From contig NZ_JAPENL010000002.1 of NCBI RefSeq assembly GCF_026342015.1, forward strand, positions 67,001 through 131,000: a stretch of 64,000 nt of DNA, read 5' to 3'. Shown here piece by piece: positions 51,494-62,438 of this stretch. Within the stretch, counting starts at the first letter, position 1. Each line of letters opens with the position of its first letter. The position numbers were made by a program, and so were the translations under genes. The notes beneath the pieces are model-generated. The model was not told the origin of the DNA. It worked only from the letters and a program-made list of their open reading frames with translations, and did no database searches. This stretch comes from Micromonospora lupini. Lineage in GTDB: Bacteria; Actinomycetota; Actinomycetes; Mycobacteriales; Micromonosporaceae.

Positions 51494-52540
51494 GTGACGA
51501 AGATTGATGATGTGGCCCGGTTGGCCGGGGTCTCCACGGCAACCGTCTCGCGGGCCCTGCGCGGGCTGCCGACGGTCTCGGCCGCCACCCGACGCAGAGT
51601 CCTCGCGGCCGCCGAGCAGCTCGACTACGCGGTCTCGCCGAGCGCGTCCCGGCTCGCCGGTGGCCGCACAGGCACGGTCGCGGTGGTCGTACCGCGGATC
51701 ACCCGCTGGTTCTTCAGCACCGTGGTCGAGGCGGTCGAGGAGTATCTGCACCACTCCGGCTACGACCTGCTGCTCTACAACCTGGGCGGTCGGGAGCAGA
51801 TCCGCCAGCGGGTTCTGCGCACCGCCAACCTGCACAAGCGGGTCGACGCCATGATGCTTGTCGCCACGCCGCTGCGCCCGGCGGACCTGACCGCGCTGGC
51901 CTCCCTGGACCTGCCCGGCGTGACCATCAGCTCGGGCAGCAGGGTGCCCAACTGGCCGTGCGTACGCATCGACGACGTGGCCGCCGCGCGGATGGCCACC
52001 CGCCACCTGCTCGACCTCGGCCACCGGCGGATCGCGCACATCTCCGGGGACCCCGACGACGAGCTGGCCTTCACCACCCACCTCGACAGGCGCCGGGGCT
52101 ACCAGGCGGAGCTGCGGGCCGCCGGTCTGCGACCCGATCCGAGCCTGGACGTCGAGTCGTCGTTCACCATCGACGGCGGCAACCGGGCTGCCGCCGAGCT
52201 GCTGGCCCGCGGTGTTCCGCCGACCGCGATCGTCGCCGCCTGCGACGAGATGGCGATGGGCGCGATGACAGCCCTGCGCGACGCCGGGCTGCGCGTACCG
52301 CAGGATGTCAGCGTGGTCGGCATCGACGACCACGACCTCGCCGGCGTGCTCGGTCTCAGCACCATCGCCCAGCCCGCTGCGGAACAGGGCCGACTGGCCG
52401 CCCGGATGCTGCTCGACCCGCTCGGCGCCCGCAACCTGAGCCCGATCATCGGTCAACGAACCGCCGACGGCGACACACCGGTGATCCTGCCCACTCGGCT
52501 GGTGGTCCGAGAGTCCACCGCACCGCCACGGGCACACTGA
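51494..52540 (+). CDS. LacI-family repressor of the alpha-glucoside operon
   Basis: 348 residues from GTG 51494. HTH KIDDVARLAGVSTATVSRALRGLPTVS at 3-30 and hinge helix, followed by a periplasmic-binding-like effector domain (RTGTVAVVVPRITRWFF, VRIDDVAAARMATRHLLDLGHRRIAHISG, VVGIDDHDLAGVLGLSTIAQP). Should bind the TGCAAGCGCTTACA operator and release it when an alpha-glucoside is present. Lies inside the operon it likely controls. Confidence 0.94.
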   Translation: MTKIDDVARLAGVSTATVSRALRGLPTVSAATRRRVLAAAEQLDYAVSPSASRLAGGRTGTVAVVVPRITRWFFSTVVEAVEEYLHHSGYDLLLYNLGGREQIRQRVLRTANLHKRVDAMMLVATPLRPADLTALASLDLPGVTISSGSRVPNWPCVRIDDVAAARMATRHLLDLGHRRIAHISGDPDDELAFTTHLDRRRGYQAELRAAGLRPDPSLDVESSFTIDGGNRAAAELLARGVPPTAIVAACDEMAMGAMTALRDAGLRVPQDVSVVGIDDHDLAGVLGLSTIAQPAAEQGRLAARMLLDPLGARNLSPIIGQRTADGDTPVILPTRLVVRESTAPPRAH

Positions 52541-52574
52541 ACCCTCAAAACACCGCGCGACACGGGAGACGACC

Positions 52575-54248
<1,674 letters not shown>

Positions 54249-54271
54249 CCCGACCCGACCCGTTCCGCCGG

Positions 54272-54299
54272 CCGCCCCGCGACAGTGCTCGCGGGGCGG
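54272..54299. terminator. Bidirectional terminator after the alpha-glucoside operon
   Basis: CCGCCCCGCGA and TCGCGGGGCGG, perfect 11-bp stem with loop of six, between the GH13 gene and the convergent MFS gene. Confidence 0.8.
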
Positions 54300-54387
54300 T
54301 CGGCCGGGTGGTGCCGACTTCCTTTGGAGCTGATGCCGCAGACGAATCACGCGCAGCGCCCGCGCCGCTGTTACGCGGCGAGCGGCG

Positions 54388-55806
54388 TCAGAGGCGGTCG
54401 GCGCGGGTGTGCAGCAGGTCGTGCACGGTGTCGATGTCGGCCGGTGAGGTCCGCGAGGCGAGCCAGTACATGATGCCGGTGGGGATGAAGAAGAGCTGGA
54501 ACGCCGCCAGCCCGACCGCGAAGTTCAGCGGTGGCGGGAAGGCCGCGCGCAGACCCTGGAAGGCGACCCCGACCAGCCCGTTGCCGGCCGACCGACCGAC
54601 CCCGTTGACCAGGTTGCCGAGGCTGTAGACGGTCCCCCGGTGCTCCGGCGGGTTCACGTCGGCGATCAGCGCGAACCAGTTCGGCGAGTTGGCCGACGTC
54701 AACGCGAGCGCCACCACGGCGGTGAGCAGGCTCAGCCCGACCGACGGCTCGGTGAACACACTTGACAGCACCGCGCCGATCACCGCGCCGCCGCCGGCGC
54801 CGTCGGGCACGTCGATGGTCACCGGCACGAAGAACAGCACGAGGTAGAACGGTACGGCCGCGAGGATTCCGACGGCCGCGACCAACGCCCGGCCCCGAGG
54901 GGTACGCCGTTGCACCGCGTCGCCGACCAGCCCGCCGACGATGGAGAGCACGCCGCCGAGCTGGAACAGCGTGGCGAAGACGCTGCCCACCACCACCGCC
55001 GTCGACTCGGAGTAGCCCTGCGCCTCGGCCCGCTCGGCGAAGAGCCTCGGCAGCCAGACCAGTGAGCCGAAGGCCGCCTGCGCGGTCAGGCCCTGCAGGA
55101 TCAACCACCGGTTGGTCCGCCGGGCCAGGATGCGCGGCAGATCGGCGCGGCTGATCCGGTAGTCGTACTCGGCGCCGGCGTCCAACGCGCCGGCCAGCTC
55201 CGGTTCGCTCTGGCCGCGCCGGATGTCATAGGTGAACAGGTACGCGAGGGTGGCGACCAGGCCCACGCCGGTCAGCACCCAGAACGGTCGCCGCCAGTCG
55301 GTCGCCCCGAGCAGCCCACCCACAAGCGTCCCGGCCAACGTGCCGACGCCCTGGGAGAGCCCCCAGAAGCTCATCACGAGCCCGCGCCGGGTCGGTGAGA
55401 TCAGGTCGGTGACGACCGAGAAGCCCACCGAGCCGACCGCGCCGAGACCGACCGCCGCGACGAGCTGGGCGGTCAGGAACATGAGGTAGCCGTCGGCGAG
55501 CGCGCTGCCTCCGGTGCCCGCAGCCCAGAGCAGGGTGCCCACCATCAGCAGCGGTTTGCGGTTGGTGCGGTCGCCGACGTACGCCCAGCCGACCGCGGCC
55601 ACCGCGCTGACCAGGAAGCTGACCGCGGTGACGAGGCCGAGCAGCCCGCCCGACACGTCGAACGCGTCGGAGATCGGCCCGTACAGCGGTGGGACCAGCC
55701 CGATCGCCACGTTGTCCAGCGAGGCGAGCAGCACGAACACCACGACGCTGTACAGCCGGTGCGTCCGGCCACCGCCCCGGCCGTGCCAGCCCCTGGTCAC
55801 CGTCAT
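54388..55806 (-). CDS. MFS transporter
   Basis: 472 residues with about 12 membrane segments. MFS landmarks: YSVVVFVLLASLDNVAIGLVPPLYGPISDAFD in the first helix and VGDRTNRKPLLMVGTLLW in the helix 2-3 loop; repeat in the second half (VGDAVQRRTPRGRALVAAVGI). ATG 55806 selected; the longer frame is Arg/Ser-rich. Position next to xylB suggests, without proof, a role in sugar transport; the family also includes spinster-like efflux proteins. Confidence 0.88.
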   Translation of the reverse strand: MTVTRGWHGRGGGRTHRLYSVVVFVLLASLDNVAIGLVPPLYGPISDAFDVSGGLLGLVTAVSFLVSAVAAVGWAYVGDRTNRKPLLMVGTLLWAAGTGGSALADGYLMFLTAQLVAAVGLGAVGSVGFSVVTDLISPTRRGLVMSFWGLSQGVGTLAGTLVGGLLGATDWRRPFWVLTGVGLVATLAYLFTYDIRRGQSEPELAGALDAGAEYDYRISRADLPRILARRTNRWLILQGLTAQAAFGSLVWLPRLFAERAEAQGYSESTAVVVGSVFATLFQLGGVLSIVGGLVGDAVQRRTPRGRALVAAVGILAAVPFYLVLFFVPVTIDVPDGAGGGAVIGAVLSSVFTEPSVGLSLLTAVVALALTSANSPNWFALIADVNPPEHRGTVYSLGNLVNGVGRSAGNGLVGVAFQGLRAAFPPPLNFAVGLAAFQLFFIPTGIMYWLASRTSPADIDTVHDLLHTRADRL

Positions 55807-55891
55807 GACCGGCAGCCAACCAGACTCCGACGACGGGGTCGTCACGCGGGTGGGTGCCGGCCGGCTCCCACCCGCGTCGACTCCGGGGGTG

Positions 55892-57316
55892 TCAGCGGCG
55901 GTCGAGGACCAACCCGCGGGCCGCGGCGTACTGGTCACGGACGGCGGGGACGGGCTCCGCCGCGTACTCCTCGGTGCCCTTGACCTCCCACTGCGGCGGC
56001 GTCGCACCGCCGAGGGCGACCCAGGCGGCCTGGCGGGCGGCGCCGTCGGCGACGTACTCCCCGGCGGGCGGGACGACCACCGGGCAGCCGAAGACCTGCG
56101 GTGCGATCCGGCGGACCGCTGCCGACCGGGCCCCGCCGCCGACCAGGATGACCCGGCGGACTGTGGCGCCCTGCGCGGTCAGCGCGTCCAGGCCGTCGGC
56201 GAGCGCGCAGAGCATGCCCTCCACGGCGGCCCGGGCCAGGTGCGCGGCTGTCGACGTGCGCAGGGTCAGCCCGTGCACCGCGCCGGTGGCCAACGGACGG
56301 TTGGGCGTCCGCTCACCCTCCAGGTAGGGCACCATGACCAGCCCGTCCGCGCCGGCCGGCGCGGAGAGCGCCAGCTCGGCCAGCTCGTCCAGGCCGACAC
56401 CCAGCATCGTGGCGGCGGCGTCCAGCACCCGGGCCGCGTTGAGCGTGCAGACCAGCGGCAGGAAGCGGCCCGACGCGTCGGCGAAGCCGGCCACCGCGCC
56501 GCTCTCGTCGGCCGCCGGCACGTCGGCCACGCTGAACACCGTGCCGGAGGTGCCGATCGAGACGACCACGTCACCGGGGCCGGCGCCGACGCCGAACGCG
56601 GCGGCGGCGTTGTCACCGGTGCCCGCGCCGAGCAGCGCGCCACCCCCACCCAGCTCGTCGGCAAGCGTGCCGGCCGATTCGGCCGGACCCAGCACCTCGG
56701 GCACCACGAGCTGCCGGCCGAAGGCCCGTTCCAGCAGGTCGAGACGGTAGGAACCGGTTGCCGGCGACCAGTAGCCGGTGCCGCTGGCGTCACCACGGTC
56801 GGTCCGCAGCCCCGCCAACCCCGGCGCACCTGCCAGCCGCCAGGTCAGCCAGTCGTGCGGCAGGCAGACGGCCGCCACCCGGGCGGCCTGCTCCGGCTCG
56901 TGCCGGGCCAGCCAGCGCAGCTTGGTGATGGTGAAGCTCGCCACCGGCACGCTGCCGGTGCCCTCGGCCCAGAACCGACTCCCCGCCGCGCCGCCGCCGG
57001 CCTCCTCGATGAGGTCGGCGGCAGCGTCGGCGGAGCGGGTGTCGTTCCACAACAGGGCCGGGCGGACCACCCGGCCCGCCTCGTCGAGGCAGACCATGCC
57101 GTGCTGCTGGCCGGCGACGGAGACCGCCGCGACGTCGGCCAGCCCGCCGGCCTCGTCGGCGGCGCTGCGTAGCGCCTGCCACCAGGCTTCCGGGTCGACC
57201 TCCGTGCCGTCCGGGTGCGGTGCCCGGCCCTGCCGGAGCAGGGCGCCGGTCTCCGCGTCCCGGATGACCACCTTGCAGGACTGGGTGGACGAGTCAACGC
57301 CTGCGACCAACGGCAT
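55892..57316 (-). CDS. xylB: Xylulokinase
   Basis: 474 residues, FGGY kinase. Phosphorylates D-xylulose with ATP, cytoplasmic. N-terminal [15 protein letters not shown] (7-21), the substrate segment [14 protein letters not shown], catalytic Asp in [15 protein letters not shown] (about 246-260), and [10 protein letters not shown], later [15 protein letters not shown]. Nine bases after the xylA stop on the same strand, so the two form one operon. Confidence 0.95.
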   Translation of the reverse strand: MPLVAGVDSSTQSCKVVIRDAETGALLRQGRAPHPDGTEVDPEAWWQALRSAADEAGGLADVAAVSVAGQQHGMVCLDEAGRVVRPALLWNDTRSADAAADLIEEAGGGAAGSRFWAEGTGSVPVASFTITKLRWLARHEPEQAARVAAVCLPHDWLTWRLAGAPGLAGLRTDRGDASGTGYWSPATGSYRLDLLERAFGRQLVVPEVLGPAESAGTLADELGGGGALLGAGTGDNAAAAFGVGAGPGDVVVSIGTSGTVFSVADVPAADESGAVAGFADASGRFLPLVCTLNAARVLDAAATMLGVGLDELAELALSAPAGADGLVMVPYLEGERTPNRPLATGAVHGLTLRTSTAAHLARAAVEGMLCALADGLDALTAQGATVRRVILVGGGARSAAVRRIAPQVFGCPVVVPPAGEYVADGAARQAAWVALGGATPPQWEVKGTEEYAAEPVPAVRDQYAAARGLVLDRR

Positions 57317-57325
57317 GGCGGGGCC

Positions 57326-58513
57326 TCAGCGAGCGCCGAGCAGGTGCTCGACGGCGAGCTGGTTGAGCCGGACGAAGGCGAAGCCCCGCTCGGCCACCGC
57401 GTCCACGTCGACGTCCTCGAACGCGGACCTGTCGGCCAGGAACTCCTCGTAGCCCTCACCGTCGCCGAGCGTCGGCGTGTTGAGGTCGCCGACCTTGCTG
57501 GTGGCGAGCGCCTCGACCACCTCGGGGTCGGCGCGGAACGCCGCCGCCCGCTCCTTGAGCAGCAGGTAGGTGCTCATGTTGGCCGCCGCGGAGGCCCAGA
57601 CACCGTCCATGTCCTCGGTCCGGGAGGGCTTGTAGTCGAAGTGCCGGGGGCCGTCGTAGGCCGGGCCGCCGTTCGGGCCGCCGTTCTCCAGGAGGTCCAC
57701 CAGGGCGAACGCGTTCATCAGGTCACCGTGGCCGAAGACCAGGTCCTGGTCGTACTTGATGCCGCGCTGGCCGTTGAGGTCCAGGTGGAACAGCTTGCCC
57801 TGCCAGAGCGCCTGGGCGATGCCGTGGGCGTAGTTGAGCCCGGCCATCTGCTCGTGGCCGACCTCCGGGTTGAGACCGACAAGCTCCGGGTGGGCGAGCT
57901 GGGAGATGAAGCCGAGCGCGTGCCCGATGGTGGGCAGCAGGATGTCGCCGCGCGGCTCGTTGGGCTTGGGCTCCAGGGCGAACCGCAGGTTGTAGCCCTT
58001 GTCGATGGAGTACTGGGTGAGCAGGTCGACAGCCTCGCGGTAGCGGTCGAGGGCGGCGCGGACGTCCTTGGCGAGGTCGTACTCGGAGCCCTCACGGCCG
58101 CCCCACATCACGAAGGTGCTGGCGCCCAGCTCGGCGGCCAGGTCGACCTGACGCAGCACCTTGCGCAGCGCGAAGCGACGGACGTCGCGGTCGTTGCTGG
58201 TGAAGCCGCCGTCCTTGAAGATCGGGTGGGTGAAGAGGTTGGTGGTGACCATCGGCACCACCAGGCCGGTCTCGTCGAGCGCCTTGCGGAACCGGGCGAT
58301 GTGCTGGTCGCGGGTGGCGGGGTCGGCCCCGAACGGGATCAGGTCGTCGTCGTGGAAGGTGATGCCGTACGCGCCCAGCTCGGCGAGCCTGTGCACCGCC
58401 TCGACGGCGTCGAGCTCGGGACGGGTCGCGTCGCCGAACGGGTCGCGGGCCTGCCAGCCCACGGTCCAGAGCCCGAAGGAGAACTTGTCGGCGGGGGTGG
58501 GACGGGGTGCCAT
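57326..58513 (-). CDS. xylA: Xylose isomerase
   Basis: 395 residues, actinobacterial (class I) type. [22 protein letters not shown] at the start, HDDDLIPFG with the catalytic His, [31 protein letters not shown] with the metal-binding Glu, [30 protein letters not shown], and [12 protein letters not shown]. Interconverts D-xylose and D-xylulose (and glucose/fructose). GGAGG precedes ATG 58513. Divergent from the ROK regulator. Confidence 0.97.
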   Translation of the reverse strand: MAPRPTPADKFSFGLWTVGWQARDPFGDATRPELDAVEAVHRLAELGAYGITFHDDDLIPFGADPATRDQHIARFRKALDETGLVVPMVTTNLFTHPIFKDGGFTSNDRDVRRFALRKVLRQVDLAAELGASTFVMWGGREGSEYDLAKDVRAALDRYREAVDLLTQYSIDKGYNLRFALEPKPNEPRGDILLPTIGHALGFISQLAHPELVGLNPEVGHEQMAGLNYAHGIAQALWQGKLFHLDLNGQRGIKYDQDLVFGHGDLMNAFALVDLLENGGPNGGPAYDGPRHFDYKPSRTEDMDGVWASAAANMSTYLLLKERAAAFRADPEVVEALATSKVGDLNTPTLGDGEGYEEFLADRSAFEDVDVDAVAERGFAFVRLNQLAVEHLLGAR

Positions 58514-58550
58514 GGGGACCTCCGGGGTGGTGGGATGGTGTTGCCCGCTA

Positions 58551-58571
58551 TTAGTTCAGCGATTGAATTAT
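58551..58571. promoter_or_regulatory. Xylose-operon operator candidate
   Basis: TAGTTCA (58552-58558) and TGAATTA (58564-58570) form an imperfect inverted repeat with five bases between, flanked by direct repeats TTGCCCGC at 58541 and 58572. AT-rich patch in the divergent xylA/ROK region, typical of ROK (XylR) sites. Confidence 0.6.
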
Positions 58572-58598
58572 TTGCCCGCCCTATGGCACTGTCAAGGG

Positions 58599-59837
58599 GT
58601 GAGCCCCACCCCCGCCCCGGCCGGCGCAGCCCGTCAGGGCAGCCTCCGCGAGCTCAACCTCGCCCTGGTTCTCGGCCGGATCGCCGCCGCCGACCGCCCC
58701 CCGTCGCGCGCCGACCTGGCCACCGCCACCGGCCTGACCCGAGCCACCGTCTCCGCGGTGGTCGAGGACCTGCTCGCGGGCCAACTGGTAAGCGAGGCCG
58801 ACCCGGCGCCCCGGGCGGGCGCCGGCCGCCCGGCCCGAGGGCTGGTCCTGGCCGACCGGGGCCCGGCCGGGCTCGGCCTGGAGGTCAACGTCGACTACCT
58901 GACGGTGTGCGTCGTCGACCTCGCCGGGCAGGTCCGGCACCGCACCGTGCACCGGGCCGACCTGCGTCCGGTCGCCCCCGCCGACGCGCTGGCCCGCCTC
59001 GTCGACCTGGCCGGGCAGGCCCGCGCCGACGCGGCCCAGCAGGGCCTCACCCTCGCCGGGGCCGCGCTCGCCGTACCCGGCCTGGTGGACGACGCCGGAC
59101 TGGTCCGGCTCGCGCCGAACCTCGGCTGGCGGGACGTACCGGTCCCCGAACTGCTCAGCGGCCACCCGTCCCTGACCGACCAGGTGCCGGGCGTACCGGC
59201 CCTGGTGGTGGACAACGAGGCCAACTTCGCCGCGCTCGGCGAGCTGCACTCCCGGCCCCCCGGCCTGGCCAGTTTCCTGCACATCTCCGGCGAGGTAGGC
59301 ATCGGCGCGGGGATCGTCCTGGACGGCGCGCTGTTCCGCGGGGTGCGCGGCTGGAGCGGCGAGATCGGGCACCTCCCGGTCCACCCCCAGGGGCGGCCCT
59401 GCCGGTGCGGCGGCCGTGGCTGCCTGGAGCAGTACGCCGGCCAGGAGGCGATCGTGGCCGCCGCCGGGCTGCTGCGGGCGGAGCTTCCCGCGGACATCGC
59501 GACGGCGCGGCTGGCCGAGTTGGCCGAGGCCGGCGACCCGGACGCGCTACGGGCGCTGCACGACGCCGGCACGGCCCTCGGGGTGGCGGTCGCCAGCGTG
59601 GTCAACCTGCTGGACCTGGACACCGTGGTGCTCGGCGGTGGGTACGCCCCGCTGGCGCCCTGGCTGTGCCCGCCGGTGCTCGCCGAGATCGCGGCCCGGG
59701 TGCTCACCGCCGCGTGGTCACCGGTCACCGTCCGGCCCTCGACCCTCGGTCCGGAGGCGGCCGCCGTGGGGGCTGCCGAATCGGTGGTCCGGCGGATCGT
59801 CGCCCGGCCCGCCGGCTGGCTGGGCCGCTCCGGCTGA
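58599..59837 (+). CDS. ROK-family regulator of the xylose genes
   Basis: 412 residues from GTG 58599. Winged HTH at about 30-65 (ADLATATGLTRATVSAVVEDLLAGQLV), then a ROK domain with DNEANFAALGE, GIGAGIVLDGALFRGVRGWSGEIGHLPV and the zinc motif CRCGGRGCLEQY. Very likely the xylose-responsive repressor XylR of the divergent xylAB operon and of itself. Confidence 0.93.
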   Translation: MSPTPAPAGAARQGSLRELNLALVLGRIAAADRPPSRADLATATGLTRATVSAVVEDLLAGQLVSEADPAPRAGAGRPARGLVLADRGPAGLGLEVNVDYLTVCVVDLAGQVRHRTVHRADLRPVAPADALARLVDLAGQARADAAQQGLTLAGAALAVPGLVDDAGLVRLAPNLGWRDVPVPELLSGHPSLTDQVPGVPALVVDNEANFAALGELHSRPPGLASFLHISGEVGIGAGIVLDGALFRGVRGWSGEIGHLPVHPQGRPCRCGGRGCLEQYAGQEAIVAAAGLLRAELPADIATARLAELAEAGDPDALRALHDAGTALGVAVASVVNLLDLDTVVLGGGYAPLAPWLCPPVLAEIAARVLTAAWSPVTVRPSTLGPEAAAVGAAESVVRRIVARPAGWLGRSG

Positions 59838-59914
59838 CGCGCTCTGGGCGTGCCTCGGTGCGGCTCGGTACGCTTGCCGTCAGGCAACGGCCCGCAGGCG
59901 AGGAGTGCACGAGC

Positions 59915-59956
59915 ATGCGTACAGGTCGTCAGACGCGGGCCGGCGTCGGGCGGTGA
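59915..59956 (+). CDS. 13-residue upstream ORF coupled to the SpoIIE phosphatase
   Basis: Encodes MRTGRQTRAGVGR. AGGAG lies nine bases upstream of the ATG, and the stop overlaps the GTG of the phosphatase (GTGA at 59953-59956). The phosphatase GTG itself has only a weak Shine-Dalgarno, so it may depend on coupling. Expression unproven. Confidence 0.5.
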   Translation: MRTGRQTRAGVGR

Positions 59957-61626
59957 CCACGACCCGACGGGGCGGCATCGCCGGTCCCCTCGGCGACGAC
60001 GGGCAGGCGTCACGCCGTCCGACCCGCCAGAGCGCCGGCGGTACGCTGCCGGCCGACTCGCCGCTGGCCCGCGAGCTGCTCGACGGGCTCGCCGAGGCGG
60101 TGCTGACCACCGACGAGACCGGCCGGGTGACCCTCGTCAACGCCCGGGCGGCAGACCTGCTCCCGGAGATCGTCGCGGGCGTCGAGCTGGCCCGTTGCCC
60201 GGTGGCGGCACTTGCCCAGGCCGTGCGGGACGGCACCGACAGCTTCGACGCCGAGCACCACGGCCGGCACCTGCGAGGCGGTCGACGGCAGCTCGCCGGC
60301 AGCAGGTACGGCTGGTACGTCCGGGACGTCACGGAGGAGCACGCCCGCACCGACGCCCTGCTGGCCGAGCGCTCCCGCACCGCGTTCCTCGCCCAGGCCG
60401 GCAGCCGGCTCGGGCTGTCCCTGCACCGGGACCAGACACTGTGCACCACCGCCGCCCTCGCCGTGCCGTACCTGGCCGATGCCGCCGTGGCGCTGCTCCG
60501 TCCACCCGCGCCGGCCGAGCCGCACCCACGCTGGACGCGGTACGCCGACGGCGATCCTTCCCCCGTCACCGGGCTGGCCGGCCCGGAGCTGACCGACGGC
60601 GTCCCCGGCCTCGGTGAGGCGTTCGACGGCGTACCCACCGAGCCGAGCGCCGGGCGGGACGCCGAGGCCGCGGACCTGACCGCCGTGCTCCCACCCGGGT
60701 TCGGCCGGCCGGGCGCGGTGCTGGTCAGCCCGATGCCCGGTCCCGGGGGGTCGGCAGGCGCGCTGGTGTTGGTCCGCCGTGCCGGTCGGGCCGACTTCGA
60801 CCCGCGCGACGTCGAACTGGCCCGCGAGTTCGCCGCGCGGGCCGGCGCGGCGCTGGCCGCCGCCGAGCTGTACGGCGAGCAGGCCCACCTGGCCCGGGTG
60901 TTGCAGACCAGCCTGCTCCCGCCGGAACTGCCGACGGTGTCCGGCGTGAGCCTGGCCGGCGGCTACCGGGCCGCTGGGGACACGCTGCGCATCGGCGGCG
61001 ACTTCTACGAGGTCTTCCCGCACTCGCGGGGCGCGCTGTTCGCGGTGGGCGACGTGTCCGGCAAGGGCGTCGGGGCGGCCGTGCTGACCGGGCGGGTCCG
61101 CCAGTCGTTGCAGACCCTGCGCCTGGTCGAGCAGCGACCGCTGGAGCTGATCCACCTGCTCAACCGCACCCTGTTCGACGCGCCCGACGCGGCACGGCGC
61201 AGCCAGCTCACCACCCTGCTGCTCGGGTCACTGGAGCGCGGGCCGGCCGGGGTGGACATCCGGATCGCCGGCGGCGGCCACCCCGCGCCGCTGCTGGTGA
61301 CAACCGCCGGTTCGGTCGTCCCGGTCCCGGTCGGCGGGATGCCGGTCGGCGCACTCGCCGACGCCCGGTTCGCCGAGACTCGGGTGCACCTCGACCCGGG
61401 CGACCTGCTCCTCGCGTACACCGACGGGGTGACCGAGGCGACCGGCGGCCCGGTCCACGTCGAGAAGTTCGGCGAGCACCGGCTGCGCGCCGCGCTCGCC
61501 GCGGCGGCCGGGCTGCCGCCGGCAGCCCTGGTCGACAGGCTGCTCCGGGTTGTCGACGAGTGGCTGGGCCGGCAGGCTCACGACGACATCGCCATGCTGG
61601 CGGTGTGCGCCTCGGCGCCGGCCTGA
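59953..61626 (+). CDS. PAS-GAF-SpoIIE serine phosphatase
   Basis: 557 residues from GTG 59953. PAS domain (about 35-125, LDGLAEAVLTTDETGRVTLVNARAADLLPE), GAF-like segment (about 150-290) and a PP2C/SpoIIE domain (about 310-555) with its metal ligands: GGDFYEV, GDVSGKGVGAAVLTG, GGGHPAPLLV, YTDGVTEAT, HDDIAML. It probably dephosphorylates an anti-anti-sigma factor, a common RsbU-like role. Cytoplasmic. The sensed signal is unknown. Confidence 0.92.
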   Translation: MTTTRRGGIAGPLGDDGQASRRPTRQSAGGTLPADSPLARELLDGLAEAVLTTDETGRVTLVNARAADLLPEIVAGVELARCPVAALAQAVRDGTDSFDAEHHGRHLRGGRRQLAGSRYGWYVRDVTEEHARTDALLAERSRTAFLAQAGSRLGLSLHRDQTLCTTAALAVPYLADAAVALLRPPAPAEPHPRWTRYADGDPSPVTGLAGPELTDGVPGLGEAFDGVPTEPSAGRDAEAADLTAVLPPGFGRPGAVLVSPMPGPGGSAGALVLVRRAGRADFDPRDVELAREFAARAGAALAAAELYGEQAHLARVLQTSLLPPELPTVSGVSLAGGYRAAGDTLRIGGDFYEVFPHSRGALFAVGDVSGKGVGAAVLTGRVRQSLQTLRLVEQRPLELIHLLNRTLFDAPDAARRSQLTTLLLGSLERGPAGVDIRIAGGGHPAPLLVTTAGSVVPVPVGGMPVGALADARFAETRVHLDPGDLLLAYTDGVTEATGGPVHVEKFGEHRLRAALAAAAGLPPAALVDRLLRVVDEWLGRQAHDDIAMLAVCASAPA

Positions 61627-61696
61627 GTCAGGCGCTCCGCGCGTCGGCGCCGGCCCGAGTCAGGCGCTGTGCGCGCCGGCGCCGGCCCGAGTCAGG
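61601..61696. repeat. 32-bp tandem repeat at the junction of two convergent genes
   Basis: Three units of 32 bases at 61601, 61633 and 61665 sharing GGCGCCGGCCYGAGTCAGG. The first holds the last codons and stop of the SpoIIE phosphatase; the third carries the MarR stop. Each unit repeats the TGA-containing segment or a single-base variant. Confidence 0.9.
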
Positions 61697-62381
61697 CGGT
61701 TCGAGCCACCGGCGGCTCGCCTGTGGGCCGTTCGCGTGGCGTGCCAGCCGCCCGCTCGGGGCCTGTCGGCCGGCTCTGCCACACCGGTCGGGTCGACCGC
61801 TCCGGGTGCTCCGACGAGTCCCTCACCGGCCCGCCTGGCCGGTCCGGATCCTGCGGGTCCGCGTCGTCCGTCCAGTCGCCCCGCCCACGCGGCCGTTCCC
61901 CGTCCTCCGTTGCCGAGCCGCTCAGCGTCTGCTGCCGTCGGGCGGCCTCGTCGAACTCCCGCATCCCGTCGACAAGCGCGGCGCGACCCTCCGGGCTCAT
62001 CGCCGCCAGCACGGCGGCAATCCGCTCCTGACGGTCGGCGCGCAGCTCTGCGAGGAGTCGACGGGCCTCCGGGGTGAGATGGAGAGAGATCTCCCGCCTG
62101 TCGAAGCGGCCCGGCTCGCGCTCCAGCATGCCGGCCGCGACCAACCGGTCGCAGAGCCGGCTTGCGGAACTGAGCAACATGTCCAGGCGGGTGGCGAGTC
62201 GGCGTAGGTTGATCCCGTCGTATTGCTCGACCACCATCACAGCCCGTAGTTGGGCTCCGGAGACCCGGCTGGCGGTCGCCTCACGGGCGGAATCCCAGAC
62301 GCCCAGCAGGGCATCCGCCGCCGCGTCCAACGCGGCAGCCATACTCGTCGCAGGGTCCGGCGGACCATGTTTTTCGGCCAT
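61692..62381 (-). CDS. MarR-family regulator with long acidic tail
   Basis: 229 residues. Winged HTH NLRRLATRLDMLLSSASRLCDRLVAAGMLEREPGRFDRREISLHLTPEARRLLAEL at about 55-110, with the wing DRREISLHLT. Residues 155-229 are an acidic Pro/Arg-rich extension not found in standard MarR proteins. Divergent from the second SpoIIE gene 57 bases away, so it may control it. Confidence 0.88.
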   Translation of the reverse strand: MAEKHGPPDPATSMAAALDAAADALLGVWDSAREATASRVSGAQLRAVMVVEQYDGINLRRLATRLDMLLSSASRLCDRLVAAGMLEREPGRFDRREISLHLTPEARRLLAELRADRQERIAAVLAAMSPEGRAALVDGMREFDEAARRQQTLSGSATEDGERPRGRGDWTDDADPQDPDRPGGPVRDSSEHPERSTRPVWQSRPTGPERAAGTPRERPTGEPPVARTA

Positions 62382-62438
62382 GGTGGCCCGAGACTACTCC
62401 GAAGCCACTGGTAGTCGAGCTTTGATCAAGGAGGCCTG

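Noticed and set aside
57215..59956. 913-codon plus-strand frame
   Set aside because: Antisense to xylA and out of frame with the ROK gene; composition is non-protein-like.
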